NCBI GenBank assembly: GCA_020636495.1
Contig: JACJXQ010000008.1
Span: 1,984,001 to 2,048,000 of the forward strand
Direction of reading: 5' to 3'
Origin: Chitinophagales bacterium
GTDB lineage: Bacteria; Bacteroidota; Bacteroidia; Chitinophagales; Chitinophagaceae
DNA: 64,000 bases
In this document: positions 26,965 to 36,656 of the stretch, one piece after another
Layout of the letters: each line of letters opens with the position of its first letter
How positions within the stretch are numbered: the first letter of the stretch is position 1
Translations under genes and position numbers: made by a program
The notes under the pieces: model-generated
Database searches by the model: none
Seen by the model: the letters and a program-made list of their open reading frames with translations, nothing else
Told to the model about the DNA's origin: nothing

Positions 26965-28097
26965 TCATATACTTTCAGTTCGTTATATACAGTATCCCGT
27001 TCAACAGGTATTTTACCCACGGAGATTATCATGTCACATAAGTCTTCAGTACTCATAGACGGGCTTTGTTCTTCAGATCCTGCCATTGAATATATTTTGG
27101 TAGTATCATCAATTGTTCCATCCAGATCATTAACGCCAAAGGACAAGGTCATCTGCGCAGATTGACGTCCCAACATAGGCCAGTATGCTTTCAGGTTACG
27201 GAAATTATCCATGAATATCCTGGCTATGGCGTATAGTCGCATGTCCTCTATCAACGAGACTTCGGGTATATGAGACATGTCATTGTCTTTGTTCCTGAAC
27301 TTAAGTGGTATAAAACAATTGAATCCTCCTGTTTCGTCCTGCAGATTGCGTAACTGGCTCATATGGTCTACGCGGTTCCTGTAGCTTTCTATATGCCCGT
27401 ACAGCATAGTTGCATTGGTATGTATGCCCAGTTGGTGAGCAGTTTTATGTATTTCCAGCCATCCCGCACCGTCTACCTTGTCAGCGCATATTTCTTTTCT
27501 TACCGTATCGTCAAATATTTCAGCACCACCGCCCGGCAAAGATTGTAAGCCCGCATCTTTCAGCTTCTGCATACCTTCTTTTACAGATAGCTTGGCTTTT
27601 CTGAACATATAATCAAGTTCTACAGCTGTAAAACCTTTAATGTGCAGGTCGGGACGCATTCCTCTTATTTTGCTGATTACTTCGCAAAAGAACTCAAGGT
27701 TCATTTTTGGGTGCACTCCGCCTACTATATGTACTTCAGTTACCGGTTGTCCGTCATATTTACGCACCATGTCCAGCATTTCTTCAATGCTTAGTTCCCA
27801 ACCTTCGTCACGATGTTTGTATTGTCTTGAATAAGAACAGAAGTTGCAAGTAAATACACAAACGTTTGTTGGCTCAATATGGAAATTTCGGTTGAAATAG
27901 ACCTTGTTGCCATGTAGTTGCTGAGTTACATAATTTGCAAGGGAGCCTAAATAACCGGGCTCTCCTTTTTCAAAAAGCAGAACGCCCTCCTGTTCGGTAA
28001 GGCGTTCTTTATGAATTACTTTGTCTGCAATGTCTTTTAATTCTATACTTAATCCTGATAGGTTCACTATCTCGTCTACACTGATACTATGTGCCAT
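26952..28097 (-). CDS. mqnE: Aminofutalosine synthase
   Basis: 381 residues, a radical SAM enzyme with the cluster motif C80-xxx-C84-xx-C87 (CVFTCNFCSYSRQ), VHIVGGVHPKMNLEFF and SLPGGGAEIFDD. These are characteristic of MqnE, which joins SAM-derived adenosyl radical to carboxyvinyl-oxybenzoate in the futalosine route to menaquinone. The start ATG overlaps by one base the stop of the metalloprotease gene upstream (TAATG). The chorismate/MqnA-D partners are not in the window. Confidence 0.93.
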   Translation of the reverse strand: MAHSISVDEIVNLSGLSIELKDIADKVIHKERLTEQEGVLLFEKGEPGYLGSLANYVTQQLHGNKVYFNRNFHIEPTNVCVFTCNFCSYSRQYKHRDEGWELSIEEMLDMVRKYDGQPVTEVHIVGGVHPKMNLEFFCEVISKIRGMRPDLHIKGFTAVELDYMFRKAKLSVKEGMQKLKDAGLQSLPGGGAEIFDDTVRKEICADKVDGAGWLEIHKTAHQLGIHTNATMLYGHIESYRNRVDHMSQLRNLQDETGGFNCFIPLKFRNKDNDMSHIPEVSLIEDMRLYAIARIFMDNFRNLKAYWPMLGRQSAQMTLSFGVNDLDGTIDDTTKIYSMAGSEEQSPSMSTEDLCDMIISVGKIPVERDTVYNELKVYETVA

Positions 28098-29479
28098 TAT
28101 TTTACTACTACTTTTCTGAAAATTGTCCCTTCGTCAAAATGTAACTGAACTATATATATGCCCTCAGGAACTCCTGTTATATCAATACCATAATTTAATT
28201 GTTGCTGATCTGTAACAGGGATTTCTTTTACCTGTTGTCCAACATTGTTAACAATAGCGATATTGTTCAGTTTGTTGTACTTGTCATAGAAAAATACATT
28301 GAACTTACCTGTTGATGGGTTAGGGCCAACTTCAACTTTATTGTTGTATTCCATAGGAGATACGTCTGTAGGCCACGATGCCAGCTCCGGATGTTGGGAC
28401 AGAGAATGTACCTGTCCGTTTGGATCGTCAAGCTCAAACCTCATTCTCTGTACTTGCCCTATGCTGAACATTTTTGTACAAACATCACTGGAGTAATCCA
28501 TATAATTCATATACATTTCACCATTAGGATCAGATGCCTGTGTACAGTTGGCCTTAATTCCAATAGGACAGCTGCTGTTTGATTCTTCCTGCAAAGGTGT
28601 ATCTGTTATGCCATCATCATCATTGCAATTTTTCACACCAGCTGGTGTGCTTTTGCCCCATATATGCCATATGTTAAAAAAGTGTCCAAGCTCGTGAGTC
28701 AGCGTACGTCCTTTTTCTGTAGAAGGGCTGTAAAAGTTCTGTGATAATAGCGTCTTTCTACCAAAAGCCAGGTAGTGAACCACAATACCGGCAAGCGCTG
28801 GATCTCCATAAGTAGTCTGTGCATATACACTGTTGAACGCATATCCTAACACCTGCCCACCACTTGTGGGAGGGTTAATGCTGGTAATCCAGACATTAAG
28901 GTACTTAGTATAGTCCCATGGGTCAGAACCACCTAATACCGAGCGTTTTACGGTATGATCATAGACATTATAACCTGTAAAAGATGTATTCTGCATGCTA
29001 TACACTACTCCAAGTTTAGCTTTGCCCTGCGCATCCCTTCTTGCTAATTGAAAGTGTATGTTGGCATTGCCTACTAACGACTTGAACCCTGCAGGAACAG
29101 CAGCGACATCGTTATTTGTCATTGTGTAGTCTTCATTCATCGCCAACAATTGGGAGTTTATGCGATCTAACAGACCAGGAGTATCCAAAATCTGGCCAAA
29201 TTGGGCCTTGTTTAGAACTACGTGAAAAACGACGGGAATAAGAATGGCCGGATAAGATGCAGTTGATTTACTTTCAGCGCTGGAAGCTTCCTCTGCCATC
29301 GCTTTGTTTTCTGCATCATATTGTTTGTAATAATTTTCAAAATATGTTTTCAGATACGCGTCGTTATTAATTTCCTGCTGGATAATTTCGTTGCCGCATA
29401 TTCTGTTAGCTTGTGCTGCCACATTTGCTCCATACGCCACCATACTGCCTGCAAGGGCAACCACAAATAATTTCTTCAT
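28097..29479 (-). CDS. T9SS-secreted M43 zinc metalloprotease
   Basis: 460 residues with a signal peptide (MKKLFVVALAGSMVAYGANVAAQ). The zinc site HELGHFFNIWH lies at about residues 260-270 and is followed by a Met-turn-like MYMNYMDYSSDVC, which identifies the M43 pappalysin/cytophagalysin group. The C-terminal ~85 residues (EVGPNPSTGKFNVFF...GIYIVQLHFDEGTIFRKVVVK) are a T9SS sorting domain. It is an extracellular or cell-surface protease. It is followed by mqnE with a one-base overlap, which is odd for an unrelated cytoplasmic enzyme. Confidence 0.92.
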   Translation of the reverse strand: MKKLFVVALAGSMVAYGANVAAQANRICGNEIIQQEINNDAYLKTYFENYYKQYDAENKAMAEEASSAESKSTASYPAILIPVVFHVVLNKAQFGQILDTPGLLDRINSQLLAMNEDYTMTNNDVAAVPAGFKSLVGNANIHFQLARRDAQGKAKLGVVYSMQNTSFTGYNVYDHTVKRSVLGGSDPWDYTKYLNVWITSINPPTSGGQVLGYAFNSVYAQTTYGDPALAGIVVHYLAFGRKTLLSQNFYSPSTEKGRTLTHELGHFFNIWHIWGKSTPAGVKNCNDDDGITDTPLQEESNSSCPIGIKANCTQASDPNGEMYMNYMDYSSDVCTKMFSIGQVQRMRFELDDPNGQVHSLSQHPELASWPTDVSPMEYNNKVEVGPNPSTGKFNVFFYDKYNKLNNIAIVNNVGQQVKEIPVTDQQQLNYGIDITGVPEGIYIVQLHFDEGTIFRKVVVK

Positions 29480-29539
29480 TTTCTTCTTTTAATAATGTAT
29501 AAAATTAATGAGTTTTTAAATATCAATCGGTGACTGTCG

Positions 29540-30148
29540 TCAGTTTTTCTTTCGTTTGTTGATCTCATCTCGTATTGGAATAGCTCTAACATAGTCTTCC
29601 TGTTCCAATACCTGTTGCAAGAGAACCTTCAACTCATCAACTGTCAAGGCTGAGAGTTCCTTGTTTTGTGATACGTCGGGCGACGAGCCACTGCTTTCTT
29701 CAGGTTTATTTTGTTTATCCGCATTCCCTGATTCAGAAGGGTCAAGATAAAGGCCTGCTGTATCTAAGATATTTTCATATGTAAATATGCGGCAACCAGT
29801 GCGGACTGCAAGGGCAAGTGCATCTGAAGTACGAGAGTCTATTTCAACTACTTCATCATTGTGATGGCAAAGAAGTTTTGCGTAAAAAATGCCTTCTTCC
29901 AGTTTGTAGATTACTACTTCTTTCAGTTCAATTTCAAAAGTCGCCATAAGGTTGGCAAAAAGGTCATGTGTCAAAGGTCGGCTGGGCTGCATCCGTTCCA
30001 GGGCTACTGCTATTGCCTGTGCTTCAAAACCGCCTATAACAATCGGTAAGCGCCTAAGTCCGTTTAACTCACCTAAAACTACTGCGTATGAATGTGTCTG
30101 GGTAATACTATGAGATAGCGCGACAATTTCCAGTTCTGTTTTTTTCAT
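29540..30148 (-). CDS. Bifunctional nuclease (BFN) domain protein with UVR motif
   Basis: 202 residues. The BFN/DUF151 domain covers about 1-135 (VVLGELNGLRRLPIVIGGFEAQAIAVALE...EIDSRTSDALALAVRTGCRIF). A low-complexity acidic linker and a C-terminal UVR-type coiled coil (ELKVLLQQVLEQEDYVRAIPIRDEINK) follow, an arrangement usual in Bacteroidota. The family binds or cleaves nucleic acid in the few members tested, and the cellular role is unclear. It lies 68 bp after parC on the same strand. Confidence 0.88.
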   Translation of the reverse strand: MKKTELEIVALSHSITQTHSYAVVLGELNGLRRLPIVIGGFEAQAIAVALERMQPSRPLTHDLFANLMATFEIELKEVVIYKLEEGIFYAKLLCHHNDEVVEIDSRTSDALALAVRTGCRIFTYENILDTAGLYLDPSESGNADKQNKPEESSGSSPDVSQNKELSALTVDELKVLLQQVLEQEDYVRAIPIRDEINKRKKN

Positions 30149-30216
30149 CAGTCTCTATTCTGCTTACTTCAGGTATAATCCGTGAAGATAGTTATTTTTC
30201 TTTTATATAATGAGGG

Positions 30217-32724
30217 CTAAAAAAGTGTATGTGTTTCGTCTTCTGATTCTCCAGTCGTTTCTAATGATATTTCTTTTAATGTGTTGTCCCCGATCTTACT
30301 GCCAACAGTACGCCAGCCGGTAATGTCTACAAGGTCACTGAATTCGATGGTTTCTTCTGTCAAATCGGACTTTTTCTTTCCGGTTTTGAATATGAGGACC
30401 GGGTCTTGAATGGTAGTGACAAATTCAAGATAGTTACCTTCTCCTTCTTTTATAAACAAATAGCGATTCTTAAGTTGGGTCGATTCTATTTTGAACCGTT
30501 TACCATAGAAGTTGCCGGACTTTTTATCGAAGTATATGGCACTGACAATTCTTTCCGGGTTGAACAATTCTATTCTCACCACATCATCCGGTTCATAACG
30601 ATTGGTTAGTTCAAAGTCAGTTAGCTCATAGGTACCATCTTTATAAAATACTATTATTTTATCCTCTGCTACAAAGCTGCCCAGCAACATGCCATTGCCG
30701 TCTCTGTTTAGCCTGCCTAGTGTATCATCGTACCACATTTTCTGGCCCGAAAGGGTAGAGCGACCTTTCTCTTTCAGTTTGATACTTCGTATTGGGTATT
30801 TGGTCACCTGGTTGCCCTGTGCACCGCGGCTTTTTATTTCCAGTGTCTCAAAGTAATAGTCAAATACTTTGTTTCTGGCTTTACTGCCCGGCGATAGTGT
30901 AATGGTGATTATCTCTGCTTCTCCATCAGGGTTAGCACTGAAATAATGCACTTTACTATTAGGGTTGCCTTTTGTCAGATTGTATTCCTTGTCTCGGGTG
31001 ATTGCTGTAACATTGAATCTCTTACCATAAGAAACGCCTGTTTTACCATCAACATATATCATGTTATACGTGGTCCTGTCATCATTCTTTTGCCAAATAT
31101 CCAGGTGAATAATGTCCTTGCCCACAAAGGTCTTATCGGCAACCTTGGTCACAACCATAGTTCCGTCTTTCTTGAAAACAATAATGTTATCAAGGTCGGA
31201 ACAGTCAAACGCGAACTCGTCCTTTTTTAGTCCTGTACCTATAAAACCTTCTTTCTTGTTAACATATAGCTTAGTGTTGGCTATAGCTACTACAGTGGCT
31301 TGTATGGTTTCAAAAGGTCGTATCTCCGTTTTGCGCTCCCGTCCTTTACCGTATTTTTTCAGAAGACCATCATAATAGGTAATGGCATAGTCGTTCAGGT
31401 GTTCAATATTGTATTTTACTTCTTCAATATTTGCTTCGACACCTTTGATGTGTTCGTCTGCTTTAAAGGAGTCGAACCTGGATATTCTTTTGATCTTTAT
31501 TTCCGTCAGCCTGATTATATCATCCTGGGTAACTTCCCTGCGCAGTTTCTTCTTGAATGGCTTCAGTCCTTTGTCTATTGCCGCAAGCACGCCCTCCCAT
31601 GTTGTCTCTTCCTCTATGTCCCTGTATATGCGATTCTCAATGAATATTTTTTCAAGGGAAGAGTAATGCCAGTCATTTTCAAGTTCACCAAGTTTTATCT
31701 GCAATTCTTTCAGCAGGAGCTCTTTGGTGTGATCTACTGAGTATTTCAACAAGCGGGTTACACCAATAAAGTGTGGTTTGTCATCAATGATAACACATGC
31801 ATTGGGAGAGATGGATATCTCGCAATCTGTAAATGCATATAATGCATCAATAGCCTGTCCAGAGTCTACACCGGGCGCCAGTTGTACTACCAGTTCTACA
31901 TCTTTGGCAGTATTATCTACAACACTTTTTATCTTGATCTTACCATTGTCATTTGCCTTGAGTATGCTATCTACCAGTTGCCCCGTAGTTATACCATACG
32001 GCACATCCTTGATGAGCAAGGTCTTTTTGTCTTCTGCTTCTATTCTTGCACGTACCCTTACTTTACCACCACGTTCGCCATCATTGTAATTGCTTACATC
32101 GATCATGCCTCCTGTAGCGAAATCAGGGTATAGCTCAAACTTCCTGCCTTTCAAGTATTTTATTGACGACTCTATTAGCTCACAGAAGTTGTGTGGTAAT
32201 ATTTTTGTAGAGAGTCCAACTGCGATACCTTCTGCCCCCTGTGCCAATAGCAAGGGGAATTTCATGGGTAAGGCTACCGGTTCATTTTTCCTGCCGTCAT
32301 AACTCAGTTGCCATTCCGTTGTCTTACCATTAAAAGCAACATCAAGGGCAAATTTTGATAAACGGCCTTCAATATACCTGGCTGCTGCTGCGCTGTCTCC
32401 TGTACGAACGTCTCCCCAGTTTCCCTGGGTGTCAATCAGCAGGTCTTTTTGACCAATGTTTATGATCGCATCTCCGATAGAAGCATCACCATGCGGGTGG
32501 TATTGCATGGTCTGTCCAATTACATTGGCAATTTTGTTATACCTGCCATCGTCCATTTCTTTCATCGCATGAAGGATACGGCGCTGAACGGGTTTGAGAC
32601 CGTCATTCACTCCCGGTACAGCACGTTCCAGTATTACATAGCTTGCATAATCCAGGAACCAGCTTTCATACATGTCACTCAGTAGCACTGAGTTATGTTC
32701 TGAATGATTATTTTGATCTGACAT
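30217..32724 (-). CDS. parC: DNA topoisomerase IV subunit A
   Basis: 835 residues. The N-terminal breakage-rejoining domain has YHPHGDASIGDAI, GNWGD and the catalytic tyrosine Y117 (AAARYIEGRL). The C-terminal beta-propeller is degenerate and lacks a clear GyrA-box, which supports ParC rather than GyrA. ParC works with ParE in decatenation of daughter chromosomes. parE is not in this window. Confidence 0.92.
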   Translation of the reverse strand: MSDQNNHSEHNSVLLSDMYESWFLDYASYVILERAVPGVNDGLKPVQRRILHAMKEMDDGRYNKIANVIGQTMQYHPHGDASIGDAIINIGQKDLLIDTQGNWGDVRTGDSAAAARYIEGRLSKFALDVAFNGKTTEWQLSYDGRKNEPVALPMKFPLLLAQGAEGIAVGLSTKILPHNFCELIESSIKYLKGRKFELYPDFATGGMIDVSNYNDGERGGKVRVRARIEAEDKKTLLIKDVPYGITTGQLVDSILKANDNGKIKIKSVVDNTAKDVELVVQLAPGVDSGQAIDALYAFTDCEISISPNACVIIDDKPHFIGVTRLLKYSVDHTKELLLKELQIKLGELENDWHYSSLEKIFIENRIYRDIEEETTWEGVLAAIDKGLKPFKKKLRREVTQDDIIRLTEIKIKRISRFDSFKADEHIKGVEANIEEVKYNIEHLNDYAITYYDGLLKKYGKGRERKTEIRPFETIQATVVAIANTKLYVNKKEGFIGTGLKKDEFAFDCSDLDNIIVFKKDGTMVVTKVADKTFVGKDIIHLDIWQKNDDRTTYNMIYVDGKTGVSYGKRFNVTAITRDKEYNLTKGNPNSKVHYFSANPDGEAEIITITLSPGSKARNKVFDYYFETLEIKSRGAQGNQVTKYPIRSIKLKEKGRSTLSGQKMWYDDTLGRLNRDGNGMLLGSFVAEDKIIVFYKDGTYELTDFELTNRYEPDDVVRIELFNPERIVSAIYFDKKSGNFYGKRFKIESTQLKNRYLFIKEGEGNYLEFVTTIQDPVLIFKTGKKKSDLTEETIEFSDLVDITGWRTVGSKIGDNTLKEISLETTGESEDETHTLF

Positions 32725-32918
32725 TTATTCTTCTTACAAAGTTGTTTTTTGCTTCATATGACGGGATATTCTTTTGAAGGCGGCTAAAATTAATCAATTT
32801 ATATCACGCCCCGTAATTACAGCTCGTCGAATTATTCAATAATTATTAACCTCGTATCTATTACTTGCTCTTTTATCTATGTCGGATTTGTTGTTTCTTT
32901 ATATCTAAATTATCTATT

Positions 32919-33524
32919 ATGAATAAAATTTATTTGTCGGCACTGCTTTTGATAAATCTATTGGCCGGAACTGTAAGCTCAGCCCAAAAGATCAAATTAC
33001 TCAGCGGTAAACTAGATATGCTGAAAGGTGTTGAAAGCATCAATGTGGATTTTGATTACAGCAAAATGGGTGTGGGGAAATTTGCTACCGAAGCAGAATA
33101 CATAAAAACAAAAAAAGCAGACTATAATAAGAAGGAGGAGGGCAAAGGTGATGAATGGGAAAAAGCCTGGGTGGCTGATAGGAAAAATCGATTTCAACCT
33201 AAGTTTGAGGAGTTATTCAATGAGCACAGTGGTATGACCTGTGGTGATATACCTGAAGCGAAATACACCCTGATATTCAAAACCAAGTACACTGAACCCG
33301 GATACAATGTATATGTAAGCCGTAAAAATGCAAGGGTCGATGGAGAGGCAGTTATAGTCGAAACAGCTAACCCGGGAAAAATATTAGCACGCATGTCGGT
33401 ACTTAATTGCCAGGGCCGGACTTTTGGTGGTAATGATTATGACAGTGGTACGCGTTTGCAAGAGTCATATGCTGTAGCAGGTAAAGGTTTAGGCAAGTTT
33501 TTTAAAGGAAAGTTGAAGAAATAA
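32919..33524 (+). CDS. Exported protein, unknown function
   Basis: 201 residues if translation begins at the ATG at 32919, which gives a clean signal peptide (MNKIYLSALLLINLLAGTVSSAQ); an upstream ATG at 32865 would bury it. The mature part has a Lys/Glu-rich stretch (KKADYNKKEEGKGDEWEKAW) followed by a beta-rich region. I have a general memory of similar unnamed Bacteroidota proteins but can assign no function. It ends at a strong bidirectional terminator. Confidence 0.75.
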   Translation: MNKIYLSALLLINLLAGTVSSAQKIKLLSGKLDMLKGVESINVDFDYSKMGVGKFATEAEYIKTKKADYNKKEEGKGDEWEKAWVADRKNRFQPKFEELFNEHSGMTCGDIPEAKYTLIFKTKYTEPGYNVYVSRKNARVDGEAVIVETANPGKILARMSVLNCQGRTFGGNDYDSGTRLQESYAVAGKGLGKFFKGKLKK

Positions 33525-33544
33525 ACTTGTAACGATTTAATAAC

Positions 33545-33573
33545 AAAAGCGGCAACATTAGGTTGCCGCTTTT
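33545..33573. terminator. Strong bidirectional terminator
   Basis: AAAAGCGGCAAC (33545-33556), ATTAG, GTTGCCGCTTTT (33562-33573): a perfect 12-bp stem with A/T runs on both sides, between convergent genes. Confidence 0.9.
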
Positions 33574-33595
33574 ACTGTTTAATATATTATTTCTA

Positions 33596-34018
33596 TTAAT
33601 TTACAGTTATCACCAGGCTTGCTTTGTTGATAAGCCCGTCACGGTTCACAACGGTAAATGTGTATTTTTCATTACCGGCTTTATCCATAGTTGTACCTGC
33701 ATAGTCATACGAGTATGAATTAGCCTCATCACCACTCAGGTCTTTTGTGAAAACAGTATTGTCAGCACCACCGTCGGTTGACTTGGTAATGGTAAACTTG
33801 GTCAGTACGTCTTTGTCTTCAGATTTAGCAGCTTTAATTCCAATTTTGAAGTCTGTACTGGTTGCCATATTAGCATCCTTCGAAGTGTAGCCATTGTCAG
33901 TTATAAAGGATATTTGCGGTAATAAACCTTCATCTTCATCTTTTTTACATGAACTCAGGCTCAAGGTGAATGCAGCAAAAAGTGTGAGCAACATAGTTGC
34001 CTTAACGAAATATTTCAT
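33596..34018 (-). CDS. Lipoprotein, unknown function
   Basis: 140 residues with lipobox LSLSSC (Cys24) after a 23-residue signal, then an acidic linker (KKDEDEG). The rest is a single predicted beta-sandwich (FKIGIKAAKSEDKDVLTKFTI, YSYDYAGTTMDKAGNEKYTFTVVNRDG), an Ig/cadherin-like pattern common in Bacteroidota surface lipoproteins. No partner is obvious. Confidence 0.78.
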   Translation of the reverse strand: MKYFVKATMLLTLFAAFTLSLSSCKKDEDEGLLPQISFITDNGYTSKDANMATSTDFKIGIKAAKSEDKDVLTKFTITKSTDGGADNTVFTKDLSGDEANSYSYDYAGTTMDKAGNEKYTFTVVNRDGLINKASLVITVN

Positions 34019-34065
34019 TTTTCTCGATTTAGTTGTTTAACAATAAAAAAATAGCGGAGGGAATG

Positions 34066-34596
34066 TTAAACATTTCGAGGTGGTCGACCTATTACCTGCA
34101 TATGCCCAACCGACAGAACAGAGGTTCCGGTAATCCGGTAGGGACCGTTAGAAATATTTGTAAACAGAAGTCTTGTCAGTTCAGTTGGGATATAAAGTAC
34201 AGGTTGCCAGTTCACCAACCTTTTTGCAGTTTTTCCTGCACCATCTTTTTTGATGTCAGATGCGAGGTCCTTATTTATGTCCGTTTCATGATCATCAGCC
34301 AACACTTTACATATAGCTTTGTCTCCCGTTAGTTCAACTGAAACAATATCATACATCCTGTCATTTAATCTCAGTTCTTTCCCGTCATCTCTTAAGGATT
34401 TTGTGTATGTGTCATTTGATAGTGTAAGTGTTACATACTCCTCATCTTCTACTGACAGGATAAGTGCAGCTTGTTTTTCCTTATTCAGGCTAACTCTCCA
34501 CGTATAGGTTAACGGATATAGTAAATGCGCGGCAAATACAAATAAGAGTATAAGCCTTACTGAAATATGCGTACGTATGGTAGCAGATTGGCGCAT
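34066..34596 (-). CDS. Membrane-anchored protein linked to a TonB receptor
   Basis: 176 residues with an N-terminal hydrophobic anchor (ILLFVFAAHLLYPLTYTW). A mainly beta periplasmic part (KEKQAALILSVEDEEYVTLTLSND) and a polar C-terminus follow. The gene begins on the base after the stop of the TonB-dependent receptor, so the two form one operon and probably one pathway. No family recognised. Confidence 0.7.
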   Translation of the reverse strand: MRQSATIRTHISVRLILLFVFAAHLLYPLTYTWRVSLNKEKQAALILSVEDEEYVTLTLSNDTYTKSLRDDGKELRLNDRMYDIVSVELTGDKAICKVLADDHETDINKDLASDIKKDGAGKTAKRLVNWQPVLYIPTELTRLLFTNISNGPYRITGTSVLSVGHMQVIGRPPRNV

Positions 34597-36612
34597 TTAC
34601 TGTACATACAGGTTAGTCGTGACTGAAAAAATAATATTTATTCCCTGGTTTAGCAAGCCGTAATACCTGATACGGGATAAATGGCTGGCATACGCATTGT
34701 TCAGCAAGTTTTTACACGACAAGCTCAAATTGAACGTTCTGTGAAAAATATCAGCATTCGCTGATGAATAGAAATTGACAAGTGTATAGGCCGGGGTAGC
34801 CAGTTCAAACATTGCAGGCGTGTTTTGTGCGAAATAATATTCTATAGCCGGTTCTATCCGGATGTTAGTGATAGCTCCTTTTGTAACGGGGGTAAATACC
34901 AATGACAAGGCGTTTTTATAGGCAGGTATAAAGGGTAAATTTCCTCCCAAGTCCAGAACCCCGCTTGTTATAGCAAGGTTTTCTTTCAATTCAATGCTTT
35001 TGGCAACCAGGTATGAAGCCATAAACTCCCCGCCGTATATAGCTGCGTTTTGTTGCTTGTACCGGAATATCTGGAATCCGACAAATGAATCGGCTGTGGG
35101 AGCAAGGTATATGTAGTTAAAGAACCTGTTATAATATCCTGCAATGCCTGCCTGCCAACGATTGTGTTTTATTTCCAGCGATACATCGTTATTGATGTTT
35201 TGTTCTCTTTTCAGGTTGGGGTTGCCTATCTCATACCTGTAAGAGCCTTCGTGCAGGCCATTGGATGATAGTTCTGCAAGGTTGCCCATACGGAAACCAC
35301 TGGATATATTGTATTTTATGTTTGTATGACTGTTGGGGTTATAGCTAAACCCTGCTAGTCCGTTTGCTATCGGGCGACTGACAGTGAACGGTTGTATTTC
35401 TCCACTTGAGTTTACCCTGCCCGTACTATACGTGCTGATACTTTTATAGCTCATTCCTGCACCGGTCTCTATGTTTATTTTATAAAATTTAAAACGTAAG
35501 AAACCAGATACGCTTCCCTCAAGCAGGTCAGCATCCGGCACTAGTATCCGTTTACCCAGGTTGGTATTGTGCTCGTAGGTGAATTGGTGGTTGGCAACGA
35601 ATAAAACCTTTTCGTTGAGCTGTTTCTCCCATTTGATGTTTTCAAGCAGTGATAAAAGGTGCATATTCAGGCTGATGCTCCCGCCTCCTTCGTCTTCCAT
35701 TCGTTTGTTACTTTGTACACCTACATTCACTTTCAGTTTAGATGCGCTCAATCTGATTGTGTTTTGCGAACTGAATGTATTCAGCATCACTACGTGGTGT
35801 GGTCCGGGCATGTCGCGCGACCATCGGCTGTCTTTATCAAAGAACAGGTTCAGCTGATCTATGATGAACCCATACTTGTTGTAAGAAAAATTATAGCTGT
35901 TCTCTTGTTGCCAGTTGATTTTTGTGAACCCGCCTCCTGCTTTTACATAATAACCTGTATTGCGGGAGTTGAGAACACGGGTATTATTGCCATCTGCATA
36001 ATCGGCATGATTTTCATACCCTCCTCTCAGTCGCCACCAGGTATTCCTGTTTCTGTGCGAATAGCCAATATCTGTCAGGGTTCCCCGCGAATTAGAGTAT
36101 AGTCTTGTGGTAATATCAAAGAGGTCACCCTGCTTTTTAGGCTTCTCTTCAATAATATTGACAACACCACCCAATGCATCGCTCCCATATAATATAGACG
36201 CCGGACCACGGATCAGCTCAACACTACTAATGCCTATTTGTGATAATCCCAGTCCGTGCTCATCCTGCCATTGCTGGTTGTCAAACCTTAACCCTGACAG
36301 TAGTACCAGTATCCTGTTGCCATATAGTCCGCGTATTACAGGTTTACTTATAGCGTTACCTGTTGTCATTTGCCCAACACCAGGCAGGTTGGATAATGCA
36401 TCTGATAAGTTGGAAGGAGATTTCTGTTCTAACAGCGCCCTGCTGTATGCCTTTAAATTAAGAGAGGTAGCCTTTGGACTTGAGTTGTGAATGCCGGATA
36501 TAATCACCTCATTCAGCAATGTATCGCTTACATGTATCTCAGGAATGATTTTTTGCGCATATGTAATGTTTGCGGCAAACATACATGGTACCGCAAGCAT
36601 GGCTATTCTCAT
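34597..36612 (-). CDS. TonB-dependent outer-membrane receptor
   Basis: 671 residues, with signal MRIAMLAVPCMFAANITYAQ. The TonB-box-like DTLLNEVIISG is followed by the plug domain (SNLSDALSNLPGV, PVIRGLYGNRILVLLSGLRFD, VELIRGPASILYGSDALGGVVNI) and a beta barrel ending in aromatic-rich strands. There is no N-terminal carboxypeptidase-D-like domain and no SusD neighbour, so siderophore, cobalamin or metal uptake is likelier than glycan uptake. The substrate is unknown. It is directly followed by the 176-residue anchored protein. Confidence 0.93.
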   Translation of the reverse strand: MRIAMLAVPCMFAANITYAQKIIPEIHVSDTLLNEVIISGIHNSSPKATSLNLKAYSRALLEQKSPSNLSDALSNLPGVGQMTTGNAISKPVIRGLYGNRILVLLSGLRFDNQQWQDEHGLGLSQIGISSVELIRGPASILYGSDALGGVVNIIEEKPKKQGDLFDITTRLYSNSRGTLTDIGYSHRNRNTWWRLRGGYENHADYADGNNTRVLNSRNTGYYVKAGGGFTKINWQQENSYNFSYNKYGFIIDQLNLFFDKDSRWSRDMPGPHHVVMLNTFSSQNTIRLSASKLKVNVGVQSNKRMEDEGGGSISLNMHLLSLLENIKWEKQLNEKVLFVANHQFTYEHNTNLGKRILVPDADLLEGSVSGFLRFKFYKINIETGAGMSYKSISTYSTGRVNSSGEIQPFTVSRPIANGLAGFSYNPNSHTNIKYNISSGFRMGNLAELSSNGLHEGSYRYEIGNPNLKREQNINNDVSLEIKHNRWQAGIAGYYNRFFNYIYLAPTADSFVGFQIFRYKQQNAAIYGGEFMASYLVAKSIELKENLAITSGVLDLGGNLPFIPAYKNALSLVFTPVTKGAITNIRIEPAIEYYFAQNTPAMFELATPAYTLVNFYSSANADIFHRTFNLSLSCKNLLNNAYASHLSRIRYYGLLNQGINIIFSVTTNLYVQ

Positions 36613-36656
36613 ACCTGTAAATATACGGTAAGGGTAATTAGTATGGTAATAATGTC

